Assembly: GCF_000230995.2 (NCBI RefSeq)
Contig: NC_019973.1
Coordinates: 2,866,001 to 2,930,000 of the forward strand
DNA length: 64,000 nt
Reading direction: 5' to 3'
Source of the DNA: Mesorhizobium australicum WSM2073
GTDB taxonomy: Bacteria; Pseudomonadota; Alphaproteobacteria; Rhizobiales; Rhizobiaceae
The notes under the pieces were generated by a model. The model saw only the letters and a list, made by a program, of their open reading frames with translations, had not been told where the DNA came from and ran no database searches. Below, in pieces: positions 25,524 through 35,043 of the stretch. A program made the translations under genes and the position numbers. Position 1 is the first letter of the stretch. Each line of letters begins with the position of its first letter.

Positions 25524-27534
25524 TTTTCGGAACGACAAGCCTCGCGCCGAAGATCGACAGGTGGTGGTCGTCGACGTATAGACTGTGTCCAGCGTCGTCT
25601 GTCCCACGACATTCCGTCGCCGAGCATATGGTCTCGATTGGGTCTACGAGGTCGAAACCGGGATGCGCCCCCGCGAAAACTCGAAACGCCGCTTTGAAGG
25701 CGACATGCTCTACCCGCGAGGGCATTTGGCAGGGCAAGGGGATATAGGCCGGTCTCAGCCCGCAAATTAGATTGGTGTTCGGCGCGTGCCCGATCAAGAT
25801 GACCGGACCACGAAAACTAACGTAGAGTTTAGCGATATCGGCAAGCATTGCTGGGAACAGCTTCGCCAGATCAGGCATATCCACAGGGGCGCCGGTGCCC
25901 TTCTGTTCAAGGAGATTGCGATATCCAGGCCATCGCTGGCCTTGGATGATGGCCACGATTCCACCTGTCTTCATCCACCGCGCAGCTTGATCGTTTGCGG
26001 CCCGGCAGTGCCGCGTGACTGCGCCACTGGGTCGGGTCTGAAGATCGGCACCGAAGTAGCAGTTGCCCGCTTGCGCCAGCAGAAAGTGGAATTCCCGTCC
26101 CCCGAGCTCTTCCAGAGCGCGTGTGTAGTGGTCAACGTGCGAGTCTCCAACCACCAGGATTTTCTCTGAGCTTTGAAGGTTTCCGAACTCGCAGAAATCT
26201 ACGCATTCCAATGAGCCGGTGATCGCCTTCAAGGCTACACTGTCGGCGAGTTCTGCTCCCGCGGCGGTGGAGTGGAGACGCCAAGGCATACCGTCAGACA
26301 TCGCGTAGCTGGCGAATGAGAATGAAACCAGGCCAGCCAAAGCAAGTCCGAGGAGTCCGACGAAGCCACGGCCGGCATGATAAGGCTGCTCGACGGCGTG
26401 AAACATCAAGATGGCCAAAGCGAGGGACACGAGCCCGACAAAGATGGTCTCGGTCGGCAGCAGTGGTCGCAGGAGGCCATATTCCCAAAACACAATCAGG
26501 GGCCAATGGACCAAGTACAGTGAGTAGCTGATGCGTCCGACATACCCGAACGGTCGATTGCGCAACAAAAGTCCTGCCCATCGTGAGCGGTCCGCATGCA
26601 GGACCATCGCGGCTCCGATAGCAGGCGGAAGCTCATTCCACGCCGGAGCGCCCAAGTTGCTATCGCGAACGAATATTGTGCCCAAAATGAGAGCCAGCCC
26701 AAGCAACACGAGGAACTCGTGAACGATGACGGGCCGCGGCTTCGGAAGCCACACCAACCCCGCGCCGCAAGTGAACTCGAACACGCGAAAAGGCGTGTTG
26801 TAGAAGACGGTTGCACGGCCGTCCGCGATCCACTCAGCCGCGCGCGTGCGTGAAAGCAGCCAAAATGATCCATCCTGGAATACGAGGACTAGGCAGAAGC
26901 TTAAGGTGGCGATTGCCATAACTAGCCAAACCATCCGCCGTGGGAATAGTGCTAGCAAAACCGAAAGCAGGGGGGGCCAAGCGAGATAGAACTGCCACTC
27001 TACACTCAGTGACCAGGTATGCAGGAGAGGCTTCATGCGCGTTGCGAGGTCGAAATAGCCCGACTCGCGCCAAAAAAGGATATTCGACAAGCCGAAGTTC
27101 GCAGCCAGGACAGAGGTAGCGAAGCTTTCCAGATGCTGAGGTGCAAACAAAACAAATGCGGTGACGCAGGAAAACGCCTGTGTCGCGAAGAAGGCTGGCA
27201 GGAGGCGGCGAGCCCGGCGCGCATAGAACCGCGCGAGACTGAAGCGTCCTGATTCGATGTCGGCTGCAACAATACGTGTGATCAGAAAACCGCTGATCAC
27301 GAAAAATACATCGACGCCGACAAAGCCGCCGGAAAAACCCCAAACTCTTAAATGGAAAAAGAGAACCGCCACGATGGCGACTGCTCTAAGCCCGTCTATG
27401 TCCGTGCGATGATCATCTGGCCTGTCGGTTGCGGTGAACACGGTAGACGAGCGGGAGCCTTGCTCTTGGGGCAGGATGACCTTCTTATTCTGCAAGGTCC
27501 GCCAACTCGAAGATGCGGCTTTGCCACGCGGCAT
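25456..27534 (-). CDS. Acyltransferase 3 family protein with SGNH domain (OafA-like)
   Basis: Membrane O-acyltransferase of about 692 residues. The acyltransferase-3 part starts RTDIDGLRAVAIVAVLFFH and has GGFVGVDVFFVISGFLITR and ten or so spans. The C-terminal SGNH-type domain has block I ILVVGDSHVDH and the Asp/His pair in YVDDHHLS. Such two-domain proteins move acetyl groups to surface polysaccharide. The frame opens to 27747, but the ATG at 27534 sits right after the stop of the next upstream gene and is the more natural start. Paralogue and operon partner of the upstream acyltransferase. Confidence 0.88.
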   Translation of the reverse strand: MPRGKAASSSWRTLQNKKVILPQEQGSRSSTVFTATDRPDDHRTDIDGLRAVAIVAVLFFHLRVWGFSGGFVGVDVFFVISGFLITRIVAADIESGRFSLARFYARRARRLLPAFFATQAFSCVTAFVLFAPQHLESFATSVLAANFGLSNILFWRESGYFDLATRMKPLLHTWSLSVEWQFYLAWPPLLSVLLALFPRRMVWLVMAIATLSFCLVLVFQDGSFWLLSRTRAAEWIADGRATVFYNTPFRVFEFTCGAGLVWLPKPRPVIVHEFLVLLGLALILGTIFVRDSNLGAPAWNELPPAIGAAMVLHADRSRWAGLLLRNRPFGYVGRISYSLYLVHWPLIVFWEYGLLRPLLPTETIFVGLVSLALAILMFHAVEQPYHAGRGFVGLLGLALAGLVSFSFASYAMSDGMPWRLHSTAAGAELADSVALKAITGSLECVDFCEFGNLQSSEKILVVGDSHVDHYTRALEELGGREFHFLLAQAGNCYFGADLQTRPSGAVTRHCRAANDQAARWMKTGGIVAIIQGQRWPGYRNLLEQKGTGAPVDMPDLAKLFPAMLADIAKLYVSFRGPVILIGHAPNTNLICGLRPAYIPLPCQMPSRVEHVAFKAAFRVFAGAHPGFDLVDPIETICSATECRGTDDAGHSLYVDDHHLSIFGARLVVPKIIRRLQTDLLMSRQPPSQQTIK

Positions 27535-27539
27535 CGGGC

Positions 27540-29660
27540 TCAGTTGCTCTTGCTGGACGTGTGCGGCGACGCGGTATCCGCAGCCGATAGCTGGTTTTGC
27601 TCTAGGCCAGTGGCAAAAACAGAATAGAGGCCCATCCTGCGTGCAAGCACGTCGTCGGTCTCCGTCCTCAAGTTTCTGCGCAGATGAGATCCGTCGCGGT
27701 AGATGAACTCGCCGTTGACGTAGGAGGCGCACTGCCTGTTCGGACACATCCCTTTAAGCGGATCGACAAAGAACACCCCATTTTCATTCGCAAGCGATCC
27801 CAGCGCAGTCACCATTGGCGACCACACCCGCAGGATTTGCTCGCTGTCCATGGTGGTCGAGCAACGTCTCAATATCGTGCTTTCACGCATCGCGGCACAG
27901 GAAGTCAGATCCACGCCGGGTCCTGGCACCTGTCCGATGATTTCAACGCGCCGATCTGGGCTTTTGATTTCCTTGACGAGGCTGCGCAAGCCATCGCGCA
28001 ACAACAGGACTTTATCTGCCTGGCGCCCATCATCAGCGACGACGTCTGTGTAGCCAAGGCTTGTCCAGGCTGCGGACAGCACCACGAGATCCAAGTCTCT
28101 GCGCTGCCTCAGCATGCTGACCACCGCTTTACGAGACGATGCGCAGCTTTCCCGGTACAGGGGCAGTTCCGGGAACTGGCGATGGACACCTTCTCCGAAA
28201 GCGGCCGGGCAGTCATGAAAAAGGAAGAAAGCGGTATTCTCCCTTTGACCCACCATATCGAACAGTGGGGCAAGATGCTCTGCATGGCTGTCGCCCCACA
28301 GCATGGCGTGGCGTGAAGCTTTGTCCCACCGCGCTCCGAAGGTGCAGAAGGTGCTGCCCAGTTCAGGGATGCTGACCGTCTGCGGACACGGCCAGCCCCA
28401 CATCACATCGAGGCTGCGCATTGCCTCGGCTTCCTTCGAAATCCTGCTGGTGAAACCGCCGGCTTTGAAGATCGCGTTGCCGCTTAGGCAAACAATCATC
28501 GCGGCGGCACCACCGGCGGCGAATGCCCACGATGGAGGCGTCCGCAGACGGCGAAGGGGTTGCTCGACGAGGCGCCAGGATAGATATGCCGCCAGCCATG
28601 CTGCAGCGACAAGGATGGACGCCTCGGCCGCGCTCGGCATTGCGTTCCCTGCATAGTGACGAAAAAAGACAAGCATCGGCCAGTGCCAGAGATAAAGGCT
28701 ATAAGAAATTTTGCCCGTGGTCCGCAACGGAGCGCTCGCAAGCAGTGCCGAGATCATTGACTGCGAACGCGGCCAAATGAGCAGGACAGCGCCGATCACG
28801 GGCGCGAGAGCGTTCAGGCCGGGGAACGGTTGGCTCGGCGACAGCCAGATAGCACTCGCGGCGATCAGGCAAATCCCGGCCAGTGCGCAAAGTTCGGAAG
28901 CGCCTCGGCCGCGAATAGGCGCCGCAAAGACCAGCAGGCCACCGAGAGCCAGTTCCCAAGCTCGGCTGAATGGAACATAAAATGCCTGTTTCGGATCGAT
29001 TGCCACCAGATGCAGGCTGATCGACAAGCTGATCAGTGCGACGACACAAATCAGCGAGATGATCGGCAGAGGGGTGCCACGTGCTAACCGGTTCGCAACC
29101 AGGAGCAAAACGGGCCATACTAGGTAGAACTGCTCTTCGACTCCAAGTGACCAGAGATGGAGGAGGGGCAGAAGCGTCGACTCCCGGTCGAAATAGCCCG
29201 TGTTCCAGAGAAAGTAGTAATTGCCCAGCCCGACCGTAGAATATGCTGCACTGTGTCCTAAGCCGGCATAATCTCCAGGGAGCAACAAAAACCACCCCGC
29301 CACGAGCGAGAAGCAGATCGTTACCAGCATGGGCGGCAGAATGCGGCGCATGCGCCCGGCGTAGAATGCCCTCAGTGACAGCCCATGGCCTTGGCCCACC
29401 AAAAGGCGCGTGATCAAGTAGCCAGAAATAACAAAGAAGATATCGACGCCGACGAACCCTCCCGGCAAACCGGGCACACTGAAATGGAAAAGAATGACGG
29501 CGATCACTGCGATTGCGCGCAATCCATCGATGTCAGGCCGATAGTCGAGCTTCAAAGCTCCCCCCGAATATCCCGCGGCCTCATAGCCTATTCGCGCGAT
29601 ATGAGTCGATGACCGAACGTACACAGTGACGACACTCGCGGTTCGACTTACAAGTCGCAT
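27540..29660 (-). CDS. Acyltransferase 3 family protein with SGNH domain (OafA-like)
   Basis: Second two-domain O-acyltransferase, up to 706 residues. The acyltransferase-3 N-part begins at DYRPDIDGLRAIAVIAVILF with GGFVGVDIFFVISGYLITR. The SGNH part contains MLWGDSHAEHLAPLFD and the terminal YRDGSHLRR. The first 35 residues before LDYRPDID look unlike the family, and starts downstream of 29660 are possible. Five bases separate it from the second acyltransferase gene, so the two are co-transcribed. Different acyl groups or sugar positions are likely. Confidence 0.88.
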   Translation of the reverse strand: MRLVSRTASVVTVYVRSSTHIARIGYEAAGYSGGALKLDYRPDIDGLRAIAVIAVILFHFSVPGLPGGFVGVDIFFVISGYLITRLLVGQGHGLSLRAFYAGRMRRILPPMLVTICFSLVAGWFLLLPGDYAGLGHSAAYSTVGLGNYYFLWNTGYFDRESTLLPLLHLWSLGVEEQFYLVWPVLLLVANRLARGTPLPIISLICVVALISLSISLHLVAIDPKQAFYVPFSRAWELALGGLLVFAAPIRGRGASELCALAGICLIAASAIWLSPSQPFPGLNALAPVIGAVLLIWPRSQSMISALLASAPLRTTGKISYSLYLWHWPMLVFFRHYAGNAMPSAAEASILVAAAWLAAYLSWRLVEQPLRRLRTPPSWAFAAGGAAAMIVCLSGNAIFKAGGFTSRISKEAEAMRSLDVMWGWPCPQTVSIPELGSTFCTFGARWDKASRHAMLWGDSHAEHLAPLFDMVGQRENTAFFLFHDCPAAFGEGVHRQFPELPLYRESCASSRKAVVSMLRQRRDLDLVVLSAAWTSLGYTDVVADDGRQADKVLLLRDGLRSLVKEIKSPDRRVEIIGQVPGPGVDLTSCAAMRESTILRRCSTTMDSEQILRVWSPMVTALGSLANENGVFFVDPLKGMCPNRQCASYVNGEFIYRDGSHLRRNLRTETDDVLARRMGLYSVFATGLEQNQLSAADTASPHTSSKSN

Positions 29661-29929
29661 TTTGAGAAACGTGGGGATACTCCCACAATTTGTTTCGCGC
29701 TAGAACGACGAAAACCTAACATGGGAACGCATCTGCCGGAATCAGTTCGGCCTCCTTGACCACGGTCGTCGGACGCAGAATTTCGGATAGGTCCTCGTTC
29801 GTGGACAATATCGCGGGCGGCGAGAACTCCCTTGCTTGAGAGAAACGGGTTGTTCACCTTGTCCATGAATGTATAGAAAGACTGTCCCGTGCGTTGCGAG
29901 GCCGCGGGTTGTTCTGGAGGATGGCAACT

Positions 29930-30943
29930 GTGGACAACCATAGCGCGGACACGGTTGAATTCGGCCCGCAAACGCATCTGTTGGTTACTGGCGGCGCAGG
30001 CTTCGTAGGGTCGGCACTCGTCGATATGTTGCTGACGCGCAGTTGCAGCGTGACCGTTGTCGATGATCTCTCGAACGGCTTGCTTGGCAATCTCCCCGCT
30101 GGTCACCCTCGGCTGACGATCCGTACCTTCAGGGTTGGCGATCCGGCTTACCATGCGGCGATCCGGGATGAAGTTGGCTCGGCCGATGCCGTGTTCCATC
30201 TGGCCAGTCCGATTGGCGTTGAGCGCGCTCACAAGGAACGCTTCGCCGTCACCAGCGGCATTCTCGAATCGGGCTGTTCAATCGTTGAAGCATGCCGGCT
30301 GCACAGGCGTCCCCTTCTTTATACATCGAGTTCGGAAGTTTACGGCTCCGGCCGGGACCGGCCAATCACAGAGTCGGATCCAGTTATGACGGATCTTCGA
30401 CCGCGATGGGGCTACGCCGCCGCCAAGGCAGCTGTCGAGCATCTGGTTGCTGGACTGTTTTTTGAGTTGGGCATTCCTACTTGGATCGTTCGGCCGTTTA
30501 ACATGGCCGGACCGCGCCAGCGCTCTGCGACCGGCCTCGTATTGCCAATGTTTGTCAACGCAGCGTTGCAGGGCCGACCCCTCGTGGTTCACGACGACGG
30601 CGAGCAGAGGCGTGCGTTTCTTCACGTAGCCGATGCCGCGGAGGGGTTGCTTCTTGTGATGCAGTGTCGGTCGTTGCAAGGCCGCCCAGTCAACTTGGGC
30701 GGCAGCGAGGCGGTTCAGATTGGGAATCTTGCAAGGATGGTGGTTGACGCCACCAAGACGAATGCGCCCATTGTAATGAAACCTTCCAGTGCGGTCTTTG
30801 GTGAGCGGTTTGCCGTAACGCACGACCGAGTGCCTGACACAAGTCTATTGACCACCATGACCGGATGGCGAGCACTGCGAAGCACCAAACAGACGGTGGC
30901 CGATTGCATCGAGCACATGCGTGCCGAGCGAGCAATGGCTTGA
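29930..30943 (+). CDS. NAD-dependent sugar epimerase/dehydratase
   Basis: Extended SDR acting on nucleotide sugars, about 337 residues. Cofactor motif TGGAGFVGSALVD, then VVDDLSNG. The active site shows TSSSEVYG and the Tyr-x3-Lys in WGYAAAKAA. The substrate region has RPFNMAGPRQ. GGAGG at 29916-29920 is nine bases before a GTG at 29930 but abuts the ATG at 29921, so the GTG is the better start. The last codons overlap the start of the phosphosugar transferase gene. GalE/WbpP-like activity is likely; the exact sugar is not readable. Confidence 0.86.
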   Translation: MDNHSADTVEFGPQTHLLVTGGAGFVGSALVDMLLTRSCSVTVVDDLSNGLLGNLPAGHPRLTIRTFRVGDPAYHAAIRDEVGSADAVFHLASPIGVERAHKERFAVTSGILESGCSIVEACRLHRRPLLYTSSSEVYGSGRDRPITESDPVMTDLRPRWGYAAAKAAVEHLVAGLFFELGIPTWIVRPFNMAGPRQRSATGLVLPMFVNAALQGRPLVVHDDGEQRRAFLHVADAAEGLLLVMQCRSLQGRPVNLGGSEAVQIGNLARMVVDATKTNAPIVMKPSSAVFGERFAVTHDRVPDTSLLTTMTGWRALRSTKQTVADCIEHMRAERAMA

Positions 30944-31719
30944 CACCTGGTCCATTGCTCCCGTTCATTGGGGCCTTGCTCATATCGGCTGCTTGTGTCT
31001 GCCCGTTTGCGCGTCTGGCGAAACGCATCGGAGCGGTCGCGACGGTCAAGAGCGATCGGTGGCACACAGCAGGCGAGGTTCCCCGACTGGCAGGGCCTGC
31101 CATACTGATCGCGATGTCTCCGTGGCTTCCGTTCGAGCATATTCTTCTGCTGGCTGTTTTCTGCCTGATCGGCGCGCTGGATGACGTACGATCCCTTTCG
31201 GCCGGGGCAAAGGCGGCGGCGTTGGCTGGGGCCGCTATTTTGGCTGGCATTGTCACAGGTCTGTGGTGGGTGCCGATCGTCATTTGGATAGCTTGCAACG
31301 CCGTAAACATGCTCGACCATGCCGATGGGCTTGCAGCGAGTGCAACCACGGCCTCCTTCCTCGGCCTGGGCGGCGATATCGGCATGGCCGGCGCGGGGGC
31401 TTGCCTCGGGTTCCTTTGCTTCAACTATCCGCCCGCCCGCTTGTTCATGGGGGACAGCGGCAGTCTTCTCCTCGGGGCGGCAGTCGTGCTTCTTGCTTCG
31501 ACAAGAGGTTTTGACGCCTCGTTGGCGTGGATTGCCGTCCCGCTGATTGACGCGATATTCGTAACAACTCGACGCTTGCTACAGGGGCGGAGGCCCTGGA
31601 TCGGCGGCACCGATCACCTCGGTCACACGTTGATTCGGCTTGGTGTGAACCGTCAGGTTTTGCCTGCTATTTATGGGGCGGCGGCGTTGACGGCAGGGCT
31701 TATTTTCTGCTGCGGTTGA
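30940..31719 (+). CDS. WecA/MraY-like phosphosugar transferase
   Basis: Polytopic protein of the polyprenyl-phosphate N-acetylhexosamine-1-phosphate transferase family, which starts glycan assembly by loading the first sugar phosphate on undecaprenyl phosphate. Family motifs are GALDDVRSLS (Mg-binding DD), NAVNMLDHADGLAA (in place of the usual NxxDGxDGL) and LFMGDSGSLLLG. At about 259 residues it is shorter than WecA (about 360), mainly at the N-terminus. A TTG at 30940 overlapping the epimerase stop is my preferred start; the frame reaches back to 30865. It is likely the initiating enzyme for the cluster's glycan. Confidence 0.82.
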   Translation: MTPGPLLPFIGALLISAACVCPFARLAKRIGAVATVKSDRWHTAGEVPRLAGPAILIAMSPWLPFEHILLLAVFCLIGALDDVRSLSAGAKAAALAGAAILAGIVTGLWWVPIVIWIACNAVNMLDHADGLAASATTASFLGLGGDIGMAGAGACLGFLCFNYPPARLFMGDSGSLLLGAAVVLLASTRGFDASLAWIAVPLIDAIFVTTRRLLQGRRPWIGGTDHLGHTLIRLGVNRQVLPAIYGAAALTAGLIFCCG

Positions 31720-31816
31720 TCAGTAGGCCGCTTTTGTATTCGCGATGCTGGCAATGAGACAACTTGGCTGTGAACTCATAAACCCGGATTGCCCGAGAGA
31801 TGGGGTCGAAACGGAC

Positions 31817-32677
31817 TTAGCGCGATTTTGAAATAGGACTACCGCAAGGGTTGCCACCCGGCCCGACACTGCTCTTCGCTTTCTTCAGTTCGCATACTAC
31901 GGCGAAAAGAGCCGGGAACTCCTCGGACGGTCCGATAGCGTGGCGCACAAATGCGGTGATGGCTTTGCCTTCACGCTCAGCTTGCCGAGAACGCGTCTCA
32001 CCAGTGCTATCCCAAACCGTCAATACCGCGGCAAGATGCTGTTTGATTGGTATTGCTGCCGTGCAAAAATTGGTTTTAGAAGGCTTGAGGTTCCGATCAC
32101 AAACGACAGAAGCTTCGTTAACCCTCAGTTGCATCGAATGAAGTTGGTCGGAGACGCGTTCACCGCCAACGGTGAAATGGTTGTCGAACGCATCAAATTT
32201 CCTGTCGTCGACGACATAAAAGCGATTTTCCGGCATCGCCTGCTTAAGCGCCGCCCATGGGTCATCGCAAACGGACTTGGACCATTGCCGGCTAAGCCGA
32301 GCACAGATCCTTTTGAACGGCTGCGGGTCGAGGTCATTCCATCCATACGCATATACCTCAATCTCAAGCTGATCGATCTTCGCCGCGCCTTGGGGGTTGG
32401 TGGCAGCCTTGCGAAACGCCTCCAAGCGATCTGTCGCCGCGTGGCGATCTTGCTGTCTGTTTAGCGAGAATGACGGTTTCGCGGCGACATAACCGGTGAG
32501 CGAAATAAAGGGCAAGACGAGAGGCACGCCGCCGACAACGACATGAGCATCGGACGCGAGAAAATCGATGTCAGCATCCGAGACATGTTTTGGCGAGGGC
32601 GAGCACGATTCCAAGATGGCGCCAAGCATCACGAGGCAAGCGAGAAAAACGAACGAAGACAAGGAACGTCGCGTCAT
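31817..32677 (-). CDS. Exported hypothetical protein, possible lipoprotein
   Basis: 286 residues. The N-terminus is a clear export signal (RRSLSSFVFLACLVMLGAI) ending in LESC, an imperfect lipobox because Glu at -2 is unusual. The mature part is soluble with scattered Cys (about six), VVVGGVPLVLPFISLTG near the start and QLEIEVYAYGWNDLDPQPF in the middle. The function is unknown to me. It lies downstream of the polysaccharide cluster on the opposite strand with about 100 bp between gene ends, so it is probably a separate unit. Confidence 0.65.
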   Translation of the reverse strand: MTRRSLSSFVFLACLVMLGAILESCSPSPKHVSDADIDFLASDAHVVVGGVPLVLPFISLTGYVAAKPSFSLNRQQDRHAATDRLEAFRKAATNPQGAAKIDQLEIEVYAYGWNDLDPQPFKRICARLSRQWSKSVCDDPWAALKQAMPENRFYVVDDRKFDAFDNHFTVGGERVSDQLHSMQLRVNEASVVCDRNLKPSKTNFCTAAIPIKQHLAAVLTVWDSTGETRSRQAEREGKAITAFVRHAIGPSEEFPALFAVVCELKKAKSSVGPGGNPCGSPISKSR

Positions 32678-32811
32678 TCTTCGCCTCTACATGATGCCGA
32701 TTGCGGAAGAGTTAGCTGTCGTCACTGAATTGTCGCAACGACTGCAGTGGGTCGTTTCCGACTAGCGGCTTTCATATTGCCGCGAAATCCGATTCGCCTC
32801 AGCATGACCCG

Positions 32812-33310
32812 GATATGATCGGACCGATTTCGAATGGATCGTGATCGAGCCGAAGTTGCCCAACAACCTGCGACGAGTGCCGCGCGTCGATGACCGGCGG
32901 GAGCTCAGCGGCCTCTTCTGGATGCTGCGATCCGGTGCGCCATGGCGCGATCTGCCAGAGTGATACGGCGCGTGCACCACCTGCCACAACCACTTTGTCC
33001 GATCGCAAAAAGCAGATGTGTGGGACCGCCTCGTGGCCGCATTGCCAAAGCACATGACGCGGAGGTCCAGATGATCGACACCTCATTGTTCGCGTCCATC
33101 AGCAGGGCGCGACGGCAAATGGGGGTCGAGATTATTGTCTTGGTCGTTCTCGAGCCGGGCTGGCAACCAAAATCCATGATCTTGTCGACGCCCAAGCGGA
33201 TCAAGATGCGCTGACGGCAGGCCGGAAGTGCGACACTGCCTCCGCAGTCGACTTGATCAGGGATTTGCCCGAGCGTGCCATGCTGCTCGCCGTGCGAACG
33301 CCTTGCGAGG
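32812..33310 (+). pseudogene. Truncated IS5-family transposase remnant
   Basis: Pieces of an IS5-type (IS427-like) DDE transposase can be followed in two frames: DFEWIVIEPKLPNNLRRVPR, LSGLFWMLRSGAPWRDLPE, then a TGA at 32961-32963, then YGACTTCHNHF and VWDRLVAALPKH, then a shift to IVRVHQQGATANGG, GRSRAGLATKIHDLVDA and DLIRDLPERAMLLA. The start codon, the C-terminal third and the terminal repeats are not visible. At least one stop and one frameshift make it inactive. Confidence 0.8.
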
Positions 33311-33326
33311 GATGGCAGTGTGAATA

Positions 33327-33554
33327 CTAGTTGCCGGCCAGTTCTGTGCATTCTTCATGCAGTCCGCCGATTTCCTGACATAAGTCGACCCGCCCAAGGC
33401 GATCGTCGCCCTCTTCAATCCCCATACGCCTGTGGTAGGCAGCGACAATATTTTTCAACTGCGATATTCTGCCGGCCCGGTGCCCGCTGGAATATGCCAT
33501 ACCCGCGATGCCACCGCACAAAGCGATTGCGAGCACCGCAGTTTTGCCTTTCAT
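33327..33554 (-). CDS. Small exported hypothetical protein
   Basis: 75 residues starting at an ATG with GGCGGAG six bases upstream. The N-terminus reads as a signal peptide or anchor (MKGKTAVLAIALCGGIAGMA). The rest is polar with CQEIGGLHEECTE, giving two Cys that could pair. It is divergent from another micro-gene 75 bp away. I do not recognise the family. Confidence 0.45.
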   Translation of the reverse strand: MKGKTAVLAIALCGGIAGMAYSSGHRAGRISQLKNIVAAYHRRMGIEEGDDRLGRVDLCQEIGGLHEECTELAGN

Positions 33555-33628
33555 TTAGCTCCGCCCCTGCGAATCGTGTCACGAAGTACGAAGTCGATAT
33601 TACTCCGCCGACATTGGGAGGACTGCAA

Positions 33629-33781
33629 ATGGAAGATGCATTGGCCGCCCTGTTGACGAGTTTCCACAGGAAGTGGGACACGTGGGCGCCGGCAGCAGGC
33701 ATGTTTATAGCTATTGCGGCGTGCCTTGTCTGGACAGTCTACCTCCCGATCGTGGGTTTGCGCCACCTGATGGGCTGGTAA
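33629..33781 (+). CDS. Single-span membrane micro-protein
   Basis: 50 residues with an excellent ribosome site (GGGAGG eight bases before the ATG). A polar start (MEDALAALLTSFHRKWDTW) is followed by one membrane span (AGMFIAIAACLVWTVYLPIV). No homologue known to me. Confidence 0.5.
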   Translation: MEDALAALLTSFHRKWDTWAPAAGMFIAIAACLVWTVYLPIVGLRHLMGW

Positions 33782-34305
33782 CTCTGCGACTGAGCGTCGT
33801 CTCTCGGCCAGTCGCCGTCCCAAATTATTGGCGCAACAGCGGGCGTGTTGAACGTATCTGCGCCAAGCCAAGCTGGATGGGCTGGATGTCGATGGTCTTG
33901 GCCGAGATCGGTCGCCTCAAGCTGCACCACGGCTGCCTTTGGCCGGGTTCAGTCTGGTCGGCCCGACGCTCCCAATCAGGGCATTCGCGGCCGGCGGCTG
34001 GAGCCCGCTCGTCTTCATAGACGCCGCTCGTCGCCCCTCACGTGATCTCCTCGTGGCATTGGTCCGCATCGCTGCCGCTATCGGTGCATGCCTGTCAGAG
34101 CGCTGGCGCGGTAGAGCGACTTGGCCGCCCAGCTTGGATGATACATTGTCGAGCCTTTCTCCAGCCGAACCAGTGACAATGTGATTGTCTTCGAGCCCCC
34201 GAGCCTGGGAAATCGTTCCCTGCCGACGCGCGCGCCGTCGACGCCGGTGCGGGTGATCCATGCGCGACCTGGCCTCGCAGTGCCGCAGCAATACCGCTTG
34301 CACGT
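33782..34305. other. Gene-free stretch
   Basis: No convincing gene. On the minus strand a peptide-like run (WITRTGVDGARVG, then SLVRLEKGSTMYHPSWAAKS) at about 34100-34265 looks like the end of a lost gene, but I could not assign it. Confidence 0.35.
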
Positions 34306-35043
34306 CTAGAGCCGCGCCAACCGGCCGCCATCCACGTTGAGCGCCGCGCCGTTGACAAAGGCGGCGTCGTCTGAAGCGAGAAAAGCGGCGGCTGCGGCAA
34401 TCTGCTCCGGCTTGCCGACATCTTCCGGGCTGATGGATTCGACGCCTGACTTGATGTTTGGATTTTCCCAAAGCATCGGTGTGTCGATGGCCCCAGGCAG
34501 GATGGCATTGGCGCGTATGCCACGCGCCCGGCCTTCAATCGCCGTGGACCGGGTGAGCGACAGTAGCGCCGCTTTCGCCGCTGCGTAAGGGGCAACATGC
34601 GGCGTCGTTTCAAGCGCGTGCACGCTCGAGATGTTCACAATCGACCCGCCATGGGTCATGTGCGCGAATGCCTCACGCGTGAAATGGACTGCCCCCAGCA
34701 AGTCCACACTCAGCACCTTCAGCCAGTCGGCGCTGGTGAACGCCTCGATGGGCTTGAACATTATCAGGCCGGCGTTGTTGACGACGATGTCCAACCTGCC
34801 AAATCGCGCGAGGGCCAGTTGACAGCACTGCCCGACGGCAATCTCGTCTGAAACGTCGCAAACCGAGACGGCGGTGTCCGGCGCGCCGGCTTTTCGGACT
34901 GCCTGTGCGGCCGCCTGCGCACTGCCTCCATCCAGGTCGGCGATGATAACCCGGGCGCCTTCGGCGCCTAAGCGGGTCGCGATGGCCAGCCCAATGCCGC
35001 TTGCGGCGCCAGTCACAATCGCGCTCTTGTCAGCCAGGCGCAT
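34306..35043 (-). CDS. SDR family NAD(P)-dependent oxidoreductase
   Basis: 245-residue classical SDR of the glucose 1-dehydrogenase-like branch. Motifs: TGAASGIGLAIA at 11-22, NNAGLIMF, SSVHALETTPHVAPYAAAKAA with the Ser, Tyr and Lys triad, and the terminal NVDGG. The start overlaps the end of the GH1-like gene by 14 bp, so the hydrolase and dehydrogenase form an operon. Oxidation of the sugar or aglycone released by the hydrolase is a reasonable guess. No signal peptide; cytoplasmic. Confidence 0.88.
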   Translation of the reverse strand: MRLADKSAIVTGAASGIGLAIATRLGAEGARVIIADLDGGSAQAAAQAVRKAGAPDTAVSVCDVSDEIAVGQCCQLALARFGRLDIVVNNAGLIMFKPIEAFTSADWLKVLSVDLLGAVHFTREAFAHMTHGGSIVNISSVHALETTPHVAPYAAAKAALLSLTRSTAIEGRARGIRANAILPGAIDTPMLWENPNIKSGVESISPEDVGKPEQIAAAAAFLASDDAAFVNGAALNVDGGRLARL

